21,131 nt of DNA, from the NCBI GenBank assembly GCA_964365025.1, contig CAYIOJ010000011.1:1-21131 (forward strand), given 5' to 3'. Positions 1 through 6,028 of the stretch are shown here, one piece after another (the stretch's first letter is position 1; every line of letters starts with the position of its first letter). The notes beneath the pieces were generated by a model that was not told the origin of the DNA, did no database searches, and saw only the letters and a list, made by a program, of their open reading frames with translations. A program made the translations under genes and the position numbers. Source of the stretch: UBA10003 sp964365025 (lineage in GTDB: Bacteria; Patescibacteriota; Patescibacteriia; Magasanikbacterales; UBA10003).

Positions 1-119
1 GCCAGAGTTTTCGTGTCGGTCAAATCATTTATGCCGACAATTTTGATTTTTACCTGGCCAAACCCGGCTTTGAAAGCCGCTCGGCCAATGCGGCCAAAAC
101 CGTTGATTGCGATATTCAT
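1..119 (-). CDS. gapA: Glyceraldehyde-3-phosphate dehydrogenase, N-terminal fragment
   Basis: Partial gene cut by the left edge of the window; 39 codons and two further bases are visible. The translation begins MNIAINGFGRIGRAAFKAGF and continues to VGINDLTDTKTLA. INGFGRIGR is the glycine-rich NAD-binding loop of GAPDH and the IND-L-TD-LA stretch is the next conserved block of the family. The enzyme oxidises glyceraldehyde-3-phosphate to 1,3-bisphosphoglycerate in glycolysis. The ATG is read from 119-117; there is no convincing Shine-Dalgarno sequence. It lies 89 bp downstream of tsf with a hairpin terminator between, so it is probably transcribed separately. The catalytic cysteine region lies outside the window. 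Identification is firm, completeness cannot be judged. Confidence 0.93.
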   Translation of the reverse strand, partial: MNIAINGFGRIGRAAFKAGFGQVKIKIVGINDLTDTKTL

Positions 120-167
120 AATATGTTATTTAAAGTTAAATTCTTTATCTCATTTTACCACAAACAA

Positions 168-196
168 AAGACCGAGGCAACTTGTGCCCCGGCCTT
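168..196 (-). terminator. Rho-independent terminator after tsf
   Basis: On the minus strand AAGGCCGGGGC pairs with GCCTCGGTCTT (11 bp, two G-U) around a 7-nt loop, followed by TTGTTTG. It sits 12 bases past the tsf stop and before gapA. The plus-strand side is also followed by a T-rich stretch, so it may work in both directions. Confidence 0.75.
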
Positions 197-208
197 TTAA
201 TTTTTACT

Positions 209-796
209 TTAAAGCGCGAACCTGACAAATCTCTTCACCTGGATATTTTCGCCAATGGTGGCGATTGATTGCTGAATCAGCTGGTTGATGGTGACTTTAT
301 CATCTTTGATAAAAATCTGATTCAAAAGGCAGACATCACTATAAAATTTTTGCATTTTCCCTTCCAAAATTTTCTCAATCATTGCCTCTGGCTTGCCCTC
401 GGCTTTTAGAATTTCTTTTTGCAATGATTTTTCTTTTTCCACATCAATTGCCGGAATATCTACTGAAGACAAATACATTGGATTTCCAGCCACCACCTGC
501 ATGGCCAAATCATGCACTAAATTCTGAAAGGCCTGATTGCGAGCCACAAAATCCGTTTCACACTGCACTTCAATCAGCGCGCCCACTTTGCCGCTGGAAT
601 GGATGTAGGAATGAATCAAACCCTCTTTTGTTTGCCGTTCACTTTTGGACGCGGCTTTGATAGTGCCGTTTTTGCGCAAAATTTCCACAGCCTTATCCAG
701 GTCGCCCTTGGCTTCTTCCAAAGCGGCTTTAACATCAACCATACCAGCTCCAGTCATTTCCCTCACTTTAAGAATGGATTGGGTATCAATTGGCAT
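209..796 (-). CDS. tsf: Translation elongation factor Ts
   Basis: 195-aa EF-Ts, the guanine-nucleotide exchange factor that regenerates EF-Tu-GTP. The N-terminal UBA-like helical domain is clear (ILKVREMTGAGMVDVKAALE, then LDKAVEILRKNG), followed by the conserved block CETDFVARNQAF that contacts EF-Tu. It is much shorter than the E. coli protein (283 aa) and resembles the compact single-core forms of Thermus and many reduced genomes. The start at 796 is chosen because MPIDTQSILKVREMTGAG matches where the family begins; in-frame ATGs further upstream (for example 880) lie inside the inverted repeat 806-888 and would encode repeat-derived sequence. No Shine-Dalgarno precedes the chosen ATG. It is the second gene after rpsB, the common bacterial order. 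Confidence 0.95.
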   Translation of the reverse strand: MPIDTQSILKVREMTGAGMVDVKAALEEAKGDLDKAVEILRKNGTIKAASKSERQTKEGLIHSYIHSSGKVGALIEVQCETDFVARNQAFQNLVHDLAMQVVAGNPMYLSSVDIPAIDVEKEKSLQKEILKAEGKPEAMIEKILEGKMQKFYSDVCLLNQIFIKDDKVTINQLIQQSIATIGENIQVKRFVRFAL

Positions 797-805
797 ACAT
801 GTGCC

Positions 806-888
806 GCGCGCATATGCTTTTTTTTGCTGCGGACTCATCGCCGCGACCCTGCCTGCCGGCAGGCAGGTGCAAAAAAGCATATGCGCGC
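806..888 (-). repeat. 18-bp perfect inverted repeat between rpsB and tsf with a nested palindrome
   Basis: The arms 806-823 (GCGCGCATATGCTTTTTT) and 871-888 are exact reverse complements. The 47-nt interior holds a second perfect 20-bp palindrome at 848-867 (CCTGCCTGCCGGCAGGCAGG). In the rpsB-tsf transcript this would form a long hairpin that starts 16 nt after the rpsB stop and ends 9 nt before the tsf start codon. The nested palindrome belongs to the same sequence family as 8694-8721. It could be a mobile palindromic element, a transcription attenuator, or a translational control element for tsf; the sequence alone does not decide. Confidence 0.85.
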
Positions 889-904
889 TATTTAATTATT
901 ATGA

Positions 905-1633
905 TTAAACGGGGACTGACACAGCTGGCGCGACTGCCGCGGGAGCGGTCTGATTCTTGCCTTCTTTAATTGCCTCGGCAGCAAGGCCGACAATGAGTTC
1001 AATGGTTTTTATCGCGTCATCATTGGACGGAATCGGATAATCAATTTTATCAGGATTTACATTGGTGTCGCAGAGCGCCACGATTTTTGTTTTGCAAAGC
1101 AAGGCCTCGTTCAGCGCGGTTTTTTCTTTTTTCAAATCAACAATAAAAACCACATCAGGACGGCGTTCCAACGCTTCAATGCCGGAAAGATATTTTTCCA
1201 TTTTTTCAATTTCTTTGCCAATGTGTATTTGTTCCTTTTTGGTATATTTTCCCAATTCGCCGGTGTCGCGTTCCAATTTCAAACGACGAAATTTTTTAAT
1301 CAAGATGTGGATTTCATTAAAATTGGTAAGCAGTCCGCCGAGCCAACGATTGGTTACATAAGACACGCCGGCGTCTTTGGCATGACGAGTAATAATTTCT
1401 TGCGCCTGATCTTTGGTGCCGACAAACAAAATCACTTTATTTTGCGCGGCTGATTCTCGCAAAAAATTCATGGCTACCTGCAATTTTTTCTGCGTTTCCT
1501 CCAAATTGATAATATGCACCTGATTGCGTTCGGTGAATATAAAAGGCGCCATTTTTGGGTGCCATTTGGAAATCTTGTGCCCAAAGTGGGCGCCGGCCTT
1601 GAGCAATTCAAGGACATCGGGAATTTTAAACAT
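905..1633 (-). CDS. rpsB: Small ribosomal subunit protein uS2
   Basis: 242-aa ribosomal protein S2. Family signatures run through the protein: the N-terminal LLKAGAHFGHK...WHPKMAPFIF, the NRWLGGLLTNF block, ALERRPDVVFIVDLKKE, and the C-terminal CDTNVNPDKIDYPIPSNDDA. A short alanine/proline/valine tail follows, as is common in this family. The start is supported by AGGAG at 1643-1647, nine bases before the ATG. It is the first gene of the rpsB-tsf operon, driven by the promoter at 1767-1795. Its leader (1634 to about 1760) is about 125 nt long and folded, which suggests autogenous control as known for S2 operons, though I cannot match it to a named motif. Confidence 0.97.
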   Translation of the reverse strand: MFKIPDVLELLKAGAHFGHKISKWHPKMAPFIFTERNQVHIINLEETQKKLQVAMNFLRESAAQNKVILFVGTKDQAQEIITRHAKDAGVSYVTNRWLGGLLTNFNEIHILIKKFRRLKLERDTGELGKYTKKEQIHIGKEIEKMEKYLSGIEALERRPDVVFIVDLKKEKTALNEALLCKTKIVALCDTNVNPDKIDYPIPSNDDAIKTIELIVGLAAEAIKEGKNQTAPAAVAPAVSVPV

Positions 1634-1642
1634 AGATACTTT

Positions 1643-1728
1643 CTCCTTTTAAGCCCGGCCTTAAACAGCAGGGCGACCACCTTTCCCTTCTTTGGGCGGA
1701 TCCGACTCGCGGAGCCGAGGAGCCAAAG
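1643..1728 (-). promoter_or_regulatory. Structured leader of the rpsB-tsf operon
   Basis: Two inverted repeats lie in the untranslated leader. The upstream one has an outer stem 1690-1695/1723-1728 (CTTTGG/CCAAAG) and an inner stem 1703-1708/1712-1717. The second, TTTAAG/CTTAAA at 1648-1665 with a 6-nt loop, directly abuts the Shine-Dalgarno sequence AGGAG (1643-1647). That placement could let folding or bound S2 protein limit ribosome access. Family knowledge: rpsB leaders are often targets of S2 feedback. The assignment here is inference. Confidence 0.45.
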
Positions 1729-1766
1729 AATTTGAATGGAAAGGATAGGGTTAATTAAGTGATGTT

Positions 1767-1795
1767 AGTATAAAACAAAGTGCAAAAAATGTCAA
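1767..1795 (-). promoter_or_regulatory. Sigma-70-type promoter of rpsB-tsf
   Basis: On the minus strand TTGACA (1795-1790), a 17-bp spacer, then TATACT (1772-1767). This is nearly consensus. Transcription would begin near 1760. It is back to back with the plus-strand promoter at 1810-1838. Confidence 0.85.
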
Positions 1796-1809
1796 TATAA
1801 TAAAAAACG

Positions 1810-1838
1810 TTGCCTCTTTTCTTGTTAATAGATATAAT
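1810..1838 (+). promoter_or_regulatory. Promoter of the MazG-like gene
   Basis: TTGCCT (1810-1815), 17-bp spacer, TATAAT (1833-1838). The predicted start near 1845 gives a leader of about 20 nt without a Shine-Dalgarno sequence. Confidence 0.8.
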
Positions 1839-1865
1839 TACCCCATCAATCTTAAATCAAATCCT

Positions 1866-2195
1866 ATGAATTTCAACGACTATCAAAAACTCTCCCGTCG
1901 CACAGCGCTGTATAAAGACAAGGGCAGTAATTTTGTCTATCCAACGCTTGGCCTGGCTGGAGAAACAGGCGAGGTGGCGGAAAAAGTTAAAAAAATTTTG
2001 CGGGATAAAAACGGCGTGGTGGACGAGTCAACCAAGGACTCGCTTAAAAAAGAGCTTGGCGATGTGTTGTGGTATTTGGCGCAACTCGCCACCGAGTTTG
2101 ACTTGTCTTTGGATGACATTGCCGACACTAATTTGAAAAAACTATCAAGCCGGCTGGAAAGAGGGAAAATCGGCGGAGACGGAGACAACCGTTGA
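1866..2195 (+). CDS. MazG-like nucleoside triphosphate pyrophosphohydrolase
   Basis: 109-aa all-alpha NTP pyrophosphohydrolase of the MazG-like type. The metal-binding signature is visible: E33-x2-E36 in GETGEVAEKVKK and E63-x2-D66 in KKELGDVLWY, fitting the ExxE...ExxD pattern that coordinates magnesium. Such proteins cleave non-canonical or excess NTPs/dNTPs to the monophosphate and pyrophosphate. It is a single-domain form, unlike the duplicated E. coli MazG. It has its own promoter and no ribosome-binding site. Its TGA stop lies inside the -35 box (TTGACA) of the next gene's promoter, so the two genes are separate units packed with no spacer. The substrate cannot be deduced from sequence. 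Confidence 0.88.
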   Translation: MNFNDYQKLSRRTALYKDKGSNFVYPTLGLAGETGEVAEKVKKILRDKNGVVDESTKDSLKKELGDVLWYLAQLATEFDLSLDDIADTNLKKLSSRLERGKIGGDGDNR

Positions 2196-2220
2196 CAAAA
2201 ATCCGCCTTTGTGCTATAAT
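2192..2220 (+). promoter_or_regulatory. Fully consensus promoter of the zinc-ribbon gene
   Basis: TTGACA (2192-2197), 17-bp spacer, TATAAT (2215-2220): exact match to the sigma-70 consensus. The -35 box overlaps the TGA stop of the upstream gene. Predicted transcription start is near 2227, giving a leader of about 155 nt, by far the longest with such a strong promoter in this window. Confidence 0.92.
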
Positions 2221-2226
2221 ATAACC

Positions 2227-2384
2227 AGTTAAAGTTATTTACCCTTTGCGGTAAGGTCGTACTTTACACAAAGGTAAAAATGAGGCCGAGGTTAGTCCAA
2301 AGCTTAGTGTTTTACCCTCACCCGAAGTCGGTGAGAAAAATTAGTGTCCCGTGACTTCGTATACGGGATAAAGAAGTGCTTTAT
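2227..2384 (+). promoter_or_regulatory. Candidate structured cis-regulatory RNA leader
   Basis: The leader folds into several hairpins. Stem A: 2238-2248 with 2269-2278 (10 bp, one bulged C), enclosing GTAAG/CTTTAC (2251-2255/2262-2267). Stem B: CTCACC/GGTGAG, 2317-2322 with 2330-2335. Stem C: nine pairs including two G-U, 2345-2353 with 2362-2370. Stem D: ATAAAG/CTTTAT, 2368-2373 with 2379-2384, which buries the first two bases of the ATG at 2383 and competes with stem C for three bases. The segment GGTAAAA (2273-2279) can pair either with TTTACC in stem A or with TTTTACC at 2310-2316, an alternative-pairing layout typical of switches. I cannot assign it to a known RNA family; a ligand, a temperature response or a protein feedback are all open. 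Confidence 0.55.
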
Positions 2385-2580
2385 GTCATACAATGACTCT
2401 TTTGCACCTCGTCCTCCAAGACAAATGTTTGATGTTACAAGCATGGGTCTGAAATGCGCCGAATGCGGAGTGGCAATCACAGAATTGCCTTTCCAACCGA
2501 GCGCTGATCGCCCTGTCTATTGCCGAGATTGCAATTCCAAGCGCCGAAAGTCCTTCGGCCCGTCACGCCGAAGATTCTAA
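2383..2580 (+). CDS. Small zinc-ribbon protein (CxxC-x18-CxxC)
   Basis: 65-aa protein with one predicted zinc ribbon: C25-x2-C28 and C47-x2-C50 separated by 18 residues (KCAECGVAITELPF ... RPVYCRDC). The tail is rich in Arg/Lys (KRRKSFGPSRRRF), suggesting binding to nucleic acid. It resembles the small 'CxxC-x17-CxxC' zinc-binding proteins frequent in CPR genomes; function is unknown in that family. The ATG at 2383 is chosen because MSYNDSF is a plausible start, but an in-frame GTG at 2344 preceded by GGTGAG would give a 78-aa version. The gene is monocistronic: consensus promoter, long folded leader, strong terminator 12 bases after the stop. That suggests high and controlled expression. Confidence 0.8.
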   Translation: MSYNDSFAPRPPRQMFDVTSMGLKCAECGVAITELPFQPSADRPVYCRDCNSKRRKSFGPSRRRF

Positions 2581-2592
2581 TAGGTGTGAATT

Positions 2593-2619
2593 AAACCCTC
2601 CGCGCAAGCGGGGGGTTTT
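2593..2619 (+). terminator. Terminator of the zinc-ribbon gene
   Basis: AAACCCTCCGC pairs with GCGGGGGGTTT (11 bp, one G-U) around a GCAA tetraloop, followed by TTTTGATT. Strong intrinsic terminator. Confidence 0.9.
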
Positions 2620-2630
2620 GATTACCCCAC

Positions 2631-2659
2631 TTGCCAAAAATAAGCCCCTATGATACTAT
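2631..2659 (+). promoter_or_regulatory. Extended -10 promoter of rpmE, giving a leaderless mRNA
   Basis: TTGCCA (2631-2636), 17-bp spacer, TACTAT (2654-2659) preceded by TG at 2651-2652 (extended -10). The expected start, about seven bases past the -10, coincides with the ATG at 2667. Confidence 0.7.
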
Positions 2660-2666
2660 TAAATAT

Positions 2667-2960
2667 ATGAAAAAAGACCTTCATCCAACCTACTTTAAAG
2701 AAGCAAAAGTTACCTGCGCTTGCGGCAACTCTTTTACTGTTGGCTCTACCATGGAAGAAATCCGCGTTGAGCTTTGCAGCAAGTGCCATCCTTTTTATAC
2801 TGGCAAACAAAAATTCGTTGATACTGCCCGCCGCGTGGAAAAATTCCGCGAAAAAGCGGCCAAGCAAGGGGAAGCGGCTAAAAAAAGCAAGGGTAAAAAA
2901 ATCAAACGAGCTGTTCGCAATGCCAAGAAAAAAGCCGAACCCAAGGGCTCGGAAGCTTAA
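2667..2960 (+). CDS. rpmE: Large ribosomal subunit protein bL31
   Basis: 97-aa L31 of the zinc-binding (cysteine-containing) type: C17 and C19 in VTCACG, C37 and C40 in ELCSKCHPFYTGKQK. L31 bridges the ribosomal subunits near the central protuberance. After the usual core (to about residue 63) there is a Lys/Ala-rich basic tail of about 34 residues that the E. coli protein (70 aa) lacks; such tails usually bind rRNA. An in-frame ATG at 2631 would add 12 residues but overlaps the promoter -35 box, so 2667 is preferred; MKKDLHPTYF fits the family start. The mRNA is probably leaderless. Confidence 0.95.
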   Translation: MKKDLHPTYFKEAKVTCACGNSFTVGSTMEEIRVELCSKCHPFYTGKQKFVDTARRVEKFREKAAKQGEAAKKSKGKKIKRAVRNAKKKAEPKGSEA

Positions 2961-2973
2961 CAATTTTAATAAA

Positions 2974-3007
2974 TTAAAAAACAATCCGTGTTAGGATTGT
3001 TTTTTAA
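2974..3007 (+). terminator. Terminator between rpmE and prfA
   Basis: Perfect 14-bp stem, TTAAAAAACAATCC with its complement, around a 6-nt loop (GTGTTA), with a run of six T on the 3' arm. It is symmetric enough to act in either direction. It ends 12 bases before the prfA start codon and I see no clear promoter between, so prfA may depend on readthrough. Confidence 0.85.
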
Positions 3008-3019
3008 TAGATTGACGAT

Positions 3020-4078
3020 ATGGATATCAAAACTGCCAGACAAAAATACGATGAGCTCAATGCCGAGTTACAAAATCCGGCTGTTATTAACGATGCGAAC
3101 AAATTCAAAAAGAAATCGCGAGAATTTAATGAATTGAAAGAAGCGATTGATCGGGCCGACGAATTGGAAAAAATAGCTCAAGAATTGGAGGAAACGAAAA
3201 AAATGTTAAAGAACGAATCAGACCCCGAATTAAAACAGGCGGCTGAAGCGGAAATAGCAACATTAATCGCCAAAAAAACAAAACTGGCTGACGAATTGGA
3301 AGAAATTCTTAATCCGCAAAATCCGCTGGATAAAAAAGGTGTTATTGTGGAAATACGCGCCGGCGCCGGCGGCGACGAGTCGGCATTATTTGCCGCGGAA
3401 TTGTTTCGGCTCTATTCGTTGTTTGCCGAAAAACGCGGCTGGAAAACGCATTTGATTTCAAGCAACAGAATCGGCATCGGCGGATTTAAAGAGATAATTT
3501 TCTCCATTACCGGAAGTCCGCCCGCTGGAGGAGTTTTCAAACTCTTAAAATACGAAAGCGGGGTGCACCGGGTGCAAAGAGTGCCGGCCACGGAAAAAAG
3601 CGGCCGCATCCACACCTCCACGGCGACCGTGGCCATCTTGCCGGAAATGGAAGAGGTGGATTTAAAAATTGACACCAAGGATTTGAAAATTGAAACTTCC
3701 ACTGCCGGCGGGCACGGCGGGCAATCGGTTAACACCACCTACAGCGCCATCCGCATCACTCACCTGCCGAGCGGACTCGTGGTATCATGCCAAGATGAAC
3801 GCAGCCAACAACAAAATCGCGCGCAAGCCATGCAGGTTTTGCGCAGTCGGCTGTACCAAATGCAAGAAGAAAAACGCCGCCAGGAACTTTCAGAAAAAAG
3901 ACTCTCGCAAATCGGCACCGGCGACCGCAGTGAAAAAATCCGCACTTACAATTTTCCGCAGGATCGCCTGACTGATCACCGCCTCAAGCAAAACTGGCAT
4001 AACCTGCCTAAAATTATGAACGGCGAAATTGAGGAAATTATAGAGGCGCTTCGCTCGGCTGACAAAAAACAAACATGA
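3020..4078 (+). CDS. prfA: Peptide chain release factor 1
   Basis: 352-aa class I release factor. The P-A-T anticodon tripeptide (189-191, RVPATEKSGRIHTS) marks it as RF1, reading UAA and UAG, rather than RF2 (SPF). The catalytic GGQ is at 233-235. The flanks are unusual: the usual GAGGQ is GHGGQ here, the arginine normally a few residues before it is missing, and NTTD is NTTY. There is also a four-residue insertion SPPA (166-169) before GVFKLLKYESGVHRVQR, encoded by an imperfect palindrome (3517-3532). The gene overlaps prmC by four bases (ATGA). No Shine-Dalgarno sequence precedes the ATG at 3020. The N-terminal half (about 1-100) is the usual coiled-coil domain 1. Confidence 0.96.
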   Translation: MDIKTARQKYDELNAELQNPAVINDANKFKKKSREFNELKEAIDRADELEKIAQELEETKKMLKNESDPELKQAAEAEIATLIAKKTKLADELEEILNPQNPLDKKGVIVEIRAGAGGDESALFAAELFRLYSLFAEKRGWKTHLISSNRIGIGGFKEIIFSITGSPPAGGVFKLLKYESGVHRVQRVPATEKSGRIHTSTATVAILPEMEEVDLKIDTKDLKIETSTAGGHGGQSVNTTYSAIRITHLPSGLVVSCQDERSQQQNRAQAMQVLRSRLYQMQEEKRRQELSEKRLSQIGTGDRSEKIRTYNFPQDRLTDHRLKQNWHNLPKIMNGEIEEIIEALRSADKKQT

Positions 4079-4920
4079 AAGTAGATCGCCTCATCCAATG
4101 GGTTGTTAAAAAGATAATCGCCTCGGACTCGCCAGTTCTGGACTCCGAGGTTCTTTTGTCTTTTGTCTTTAAAAAACCGAAAGAATTTTTACTGGCGCAT
4201 CCGGAATTTGAGCTATCTAAAAAACAAACCGTTCAATTTAAAAAATTAATCGCGCGGCGGGCCAAAGGCGAACCGGTCGCTTATCTTATCGGACATAAAG
4301 AATTTTACGGTCTGGATTTTGAAGTTAACAAAAAAGTCTTGATCCCGCGGCCGGAAACAGAATTGATGGCGGAAGAGGTTGTTAAAGAAATCAATGGGCA
4401 GAAAAAAAACATACTCGTAGATATTGGCACGGGCTCGGGATGCATCCCCATCGCTATTTTAAAAAACACCAAACAAATTAAATGTTTTGCCATTGATATT
4501 TCCACCGCCGCGCTCACGGTTGCCAAACGCAATGTCAAAAAACATAATGTAAAAATCAAATTCCTGCGCGGAAATTTACTGGAGCCGATGGCAAACCAAT
4601 TCGAATCAGTTGGCGACCAAAAAATTATCATCACGGCCAATCTCCCCTATCTCACTGTTAAACAATATCGTCAAAATCCCAGCCTGCGCTTTGAACCAAA
4701 ATCAGCGCTCGTTGCTTCTAAAAATGGCTTGGCACTGTATGAAAAATTACTCCAACAAATTTCTGCGCTACTCAAAACCCATATCACCCTTTTTTTGGAA
4801 ATTGACCCGTCGCAATCGCGCGGCATTGAAAAAATAATAAAAAAATACCTCCCGCAAGCAGAGGTAAAAATTAAAAATGATTACGCGGGAAAAAACCGGC
4901 TGGTAATTATTGAGTGCTAG
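4075..4920 (+). CDS. prmC: Release factor glutamine N5-methyltransferase
   Basis: 281-aa SAM-dependent methyltransferase that methylates the GGQ glutamine of release factors. It has the helical N-terminal substrate-binding domain (about 1-95, including GEPVAYLIGHKEFYGL and VLIPRPETE), SAM motif I DIGTGSG (116-122), acidic residue D141 at the end of strand 2, and the active-site motif at 189-192. That motif reads NLPY instead of the canonical NPPY; the Asn, the second Pro and the Tyr remain. Translation is coupled to prfA through an ATGA overlap, pairing enzyme with substrate. The 3' end overlaps the convergent DUF3048 gene by 14 bp, with no terminator between. Confidence 0.94.
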   Translation: MKVDRLIQWVVKKIIASDSPVLDSEVLLSFVFKKPKEFLLAHPEFELSKKQTVQFKKLIARRAKGEPVAYLIGHKEFYGLDFEVNKKVLIPRPETELMAEEVVKEINGQKKNILVDIGTGSGCIPIAILKNTKQIKCFAIDISTAALTVAKRNVKKHNVKIKFLRGNLLEPMANQFESVGDQKIIITANLPYLTVKQYRQNPSLRFEPKSALVASKNGLALYEKLLQQISALLKTHITLFLEIDPSQSRGIEKIIKKYLPQAEVKIKNDYAGKNRLVIIEC

Positions 4921-6025
4921 ATGTAATTTCGTAGTTGTAAGTATTGCCAATCACCTCAATCCAAGTGGCACCAGGATCAAAGACAACTTCTTTGGTATCA
5001 GGCCCGAAAAAACGCGTGCGACTACCCGCGTCTTTTTTTTGCCAAACGCCCTCAATGGCCAGGCCGAAAGTTAAAACTACGGCCTTGCCCGAACCAATGG
5101 TTTTAATTTTCCGCCGACCCACCTCGTCCAAAATTTCAATAACGGCAATCTGCAAAGCCACATTTTTAGCCGAGATCACCGCGCCAGATTCGTCTTTCTG
5201 CAAAATTCCATCTTCATATTTTTCATAAACCTGTTTCTCCCAGCTATACTTCCACTCCACTTTCATCGGACCAAAATCAATGAGTAACCCCTTGCCAAAA
5301 CGGCCGAAAATTTTAGCCTCGCTGTTGGCCGGCCGATAAATCCAGCCGGCTAAATTTGCCGGCGTAAAATTCTGGCGCGCGCCTTCTTTATCAAAAGCCT
5401 CTCTCACCAATTCAGAGGAAGTATACACATTATGCGGCCGCGCCCGAGAGCGATCGCGCCAAAAATACCAGCCGCGATAAAATTCATTCAAGTCAAAAAT
5501 ATCTTTGGCTTTGATTTGCTTCAAAGCGTCATCTGATCCGCCCACGTGCAAATACAGCGCATTCAATTCTTCGGCCCAATCCAAAAAATACGGCCGCGCA
5601 CTTCTGATTGGCCCAACGCGCTCTAAATCAGCGTTCAAAGGATAGACCGCGAGTAAACGCGTTAAACCGGCCTCTACCGGCGCTTCCCAAACCAGCGAGG
5701 CTCGCGCCAAGCCGGCTGGCGGCCGCGACTCGGGAAAATTATCAATCATCACGGCGAACAAACTGGAAGCGGCCTCGCTTGCGGGCGCCAGCAAGCCGTC
5801 AATCGGCCTTTGCGCCAAGGTAGAGGTGGACGCGCTTTCAGAAGCCGCCTCTTTGCCAAACGCTTCTACTTTATACTTCGGCTCGGCCACAAACAAACGC
5901 CACCACAAAAATATCGTCCAAGCTAAAATTGCCGCCAAAATAATAACAAACAACGCCGCAAAAATATGACGGCGTTGTTTTGATGATTTTCCAAAAAAAA
6001 TTTTGCCCCAAATCCTCCACTGCAT
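4907..6025 (-). CDS. DUF3048 family membrane-anchored protein (YerB-like)
   Basis: 372-aa protein with a basic N-terminus and one transmembrane segment (about 21-43), then a low-complexity Ala/Ser/Glu linker and a DUF3048-type extracytoplasmic region. Family-typical stretches are ASSLFAVMIDNFPESRPPAGL, PVEAGLTRLLAVY, ERVGPIRSARPYFLDWA, LYLHVGGSDDALKQI, and the C-terminal FGPDTKEVVFDPGATWIEVI. B. subtilis YerB is the best known relative; the molecular function is not established. The topology suggests an envelope protein with its body outside. It follows rplY with a 3-bp gap, so it is probably co-transcribed from the rplY promoter. No lipobox is seen, unlike YerB. Confidence 0.88.
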   Translation of the reverse strand: MQWRIWGKIFFGKSSKQRRHIFAALFVIILAAILAWTIFLWWRLFVAEPKYKVEAFGKEAASESASTSTLAQRPIDGLLAPASEAASSLFAVMIDNFPESRPPAGLARASLVWEAPVEAGLTRLLAVYPLNADLERVGPIRSARPYFLDWAEELNALYLHVGGSDDALKQIKAKDIFDLNEFYRGWYFWRDRSRARPHNVYTSSELVREAFDKEGARQNFTPANLAGWIYRPANSEAKIFGRFGKGLLIDFGPMKVEWKYSWEKQVYEKYEDGILQKDESGAVISAKNVALQIAVIEILDEVGRRKIKTIGSGKAVVLTFGLAIEGVWQKKDAGSRTRFFGPDTKEVVFDPGATWIEVIGNTYNYEITSSTQ

Positions 6026-6028
6026 AAT

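Noticed and set aside
826..845. GATGAGTCCGC on the minus strand, resembling a hammerhead ribozyme core
   Set aside because: The catalytic core needs CTGATGA and a GAAA box with three stems; here it reads GCGATGA and no GAAA follows at the right place.
797..880. Longer EF-Ts starting at an upstream in-frame ATG (880)
   Set aside because: The extra 28 residues are translated from the inverted repeat and have no counterpart in EF-Ts proteins.
2281..2302. GAGG...AGTCC in the zinc-ribbon leader, like the RNase P RNA P4 region
   Set aside because: No other RNase P RNA element is present and the segment is far too short.
3020..4078. Alternative genetic code with UGA as Gly, as in some CPR groups
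   Set aside because: TGA ends several genes at the expected family lengths (prfA, RodA, RhuM-Fic), so it acts as a stop.
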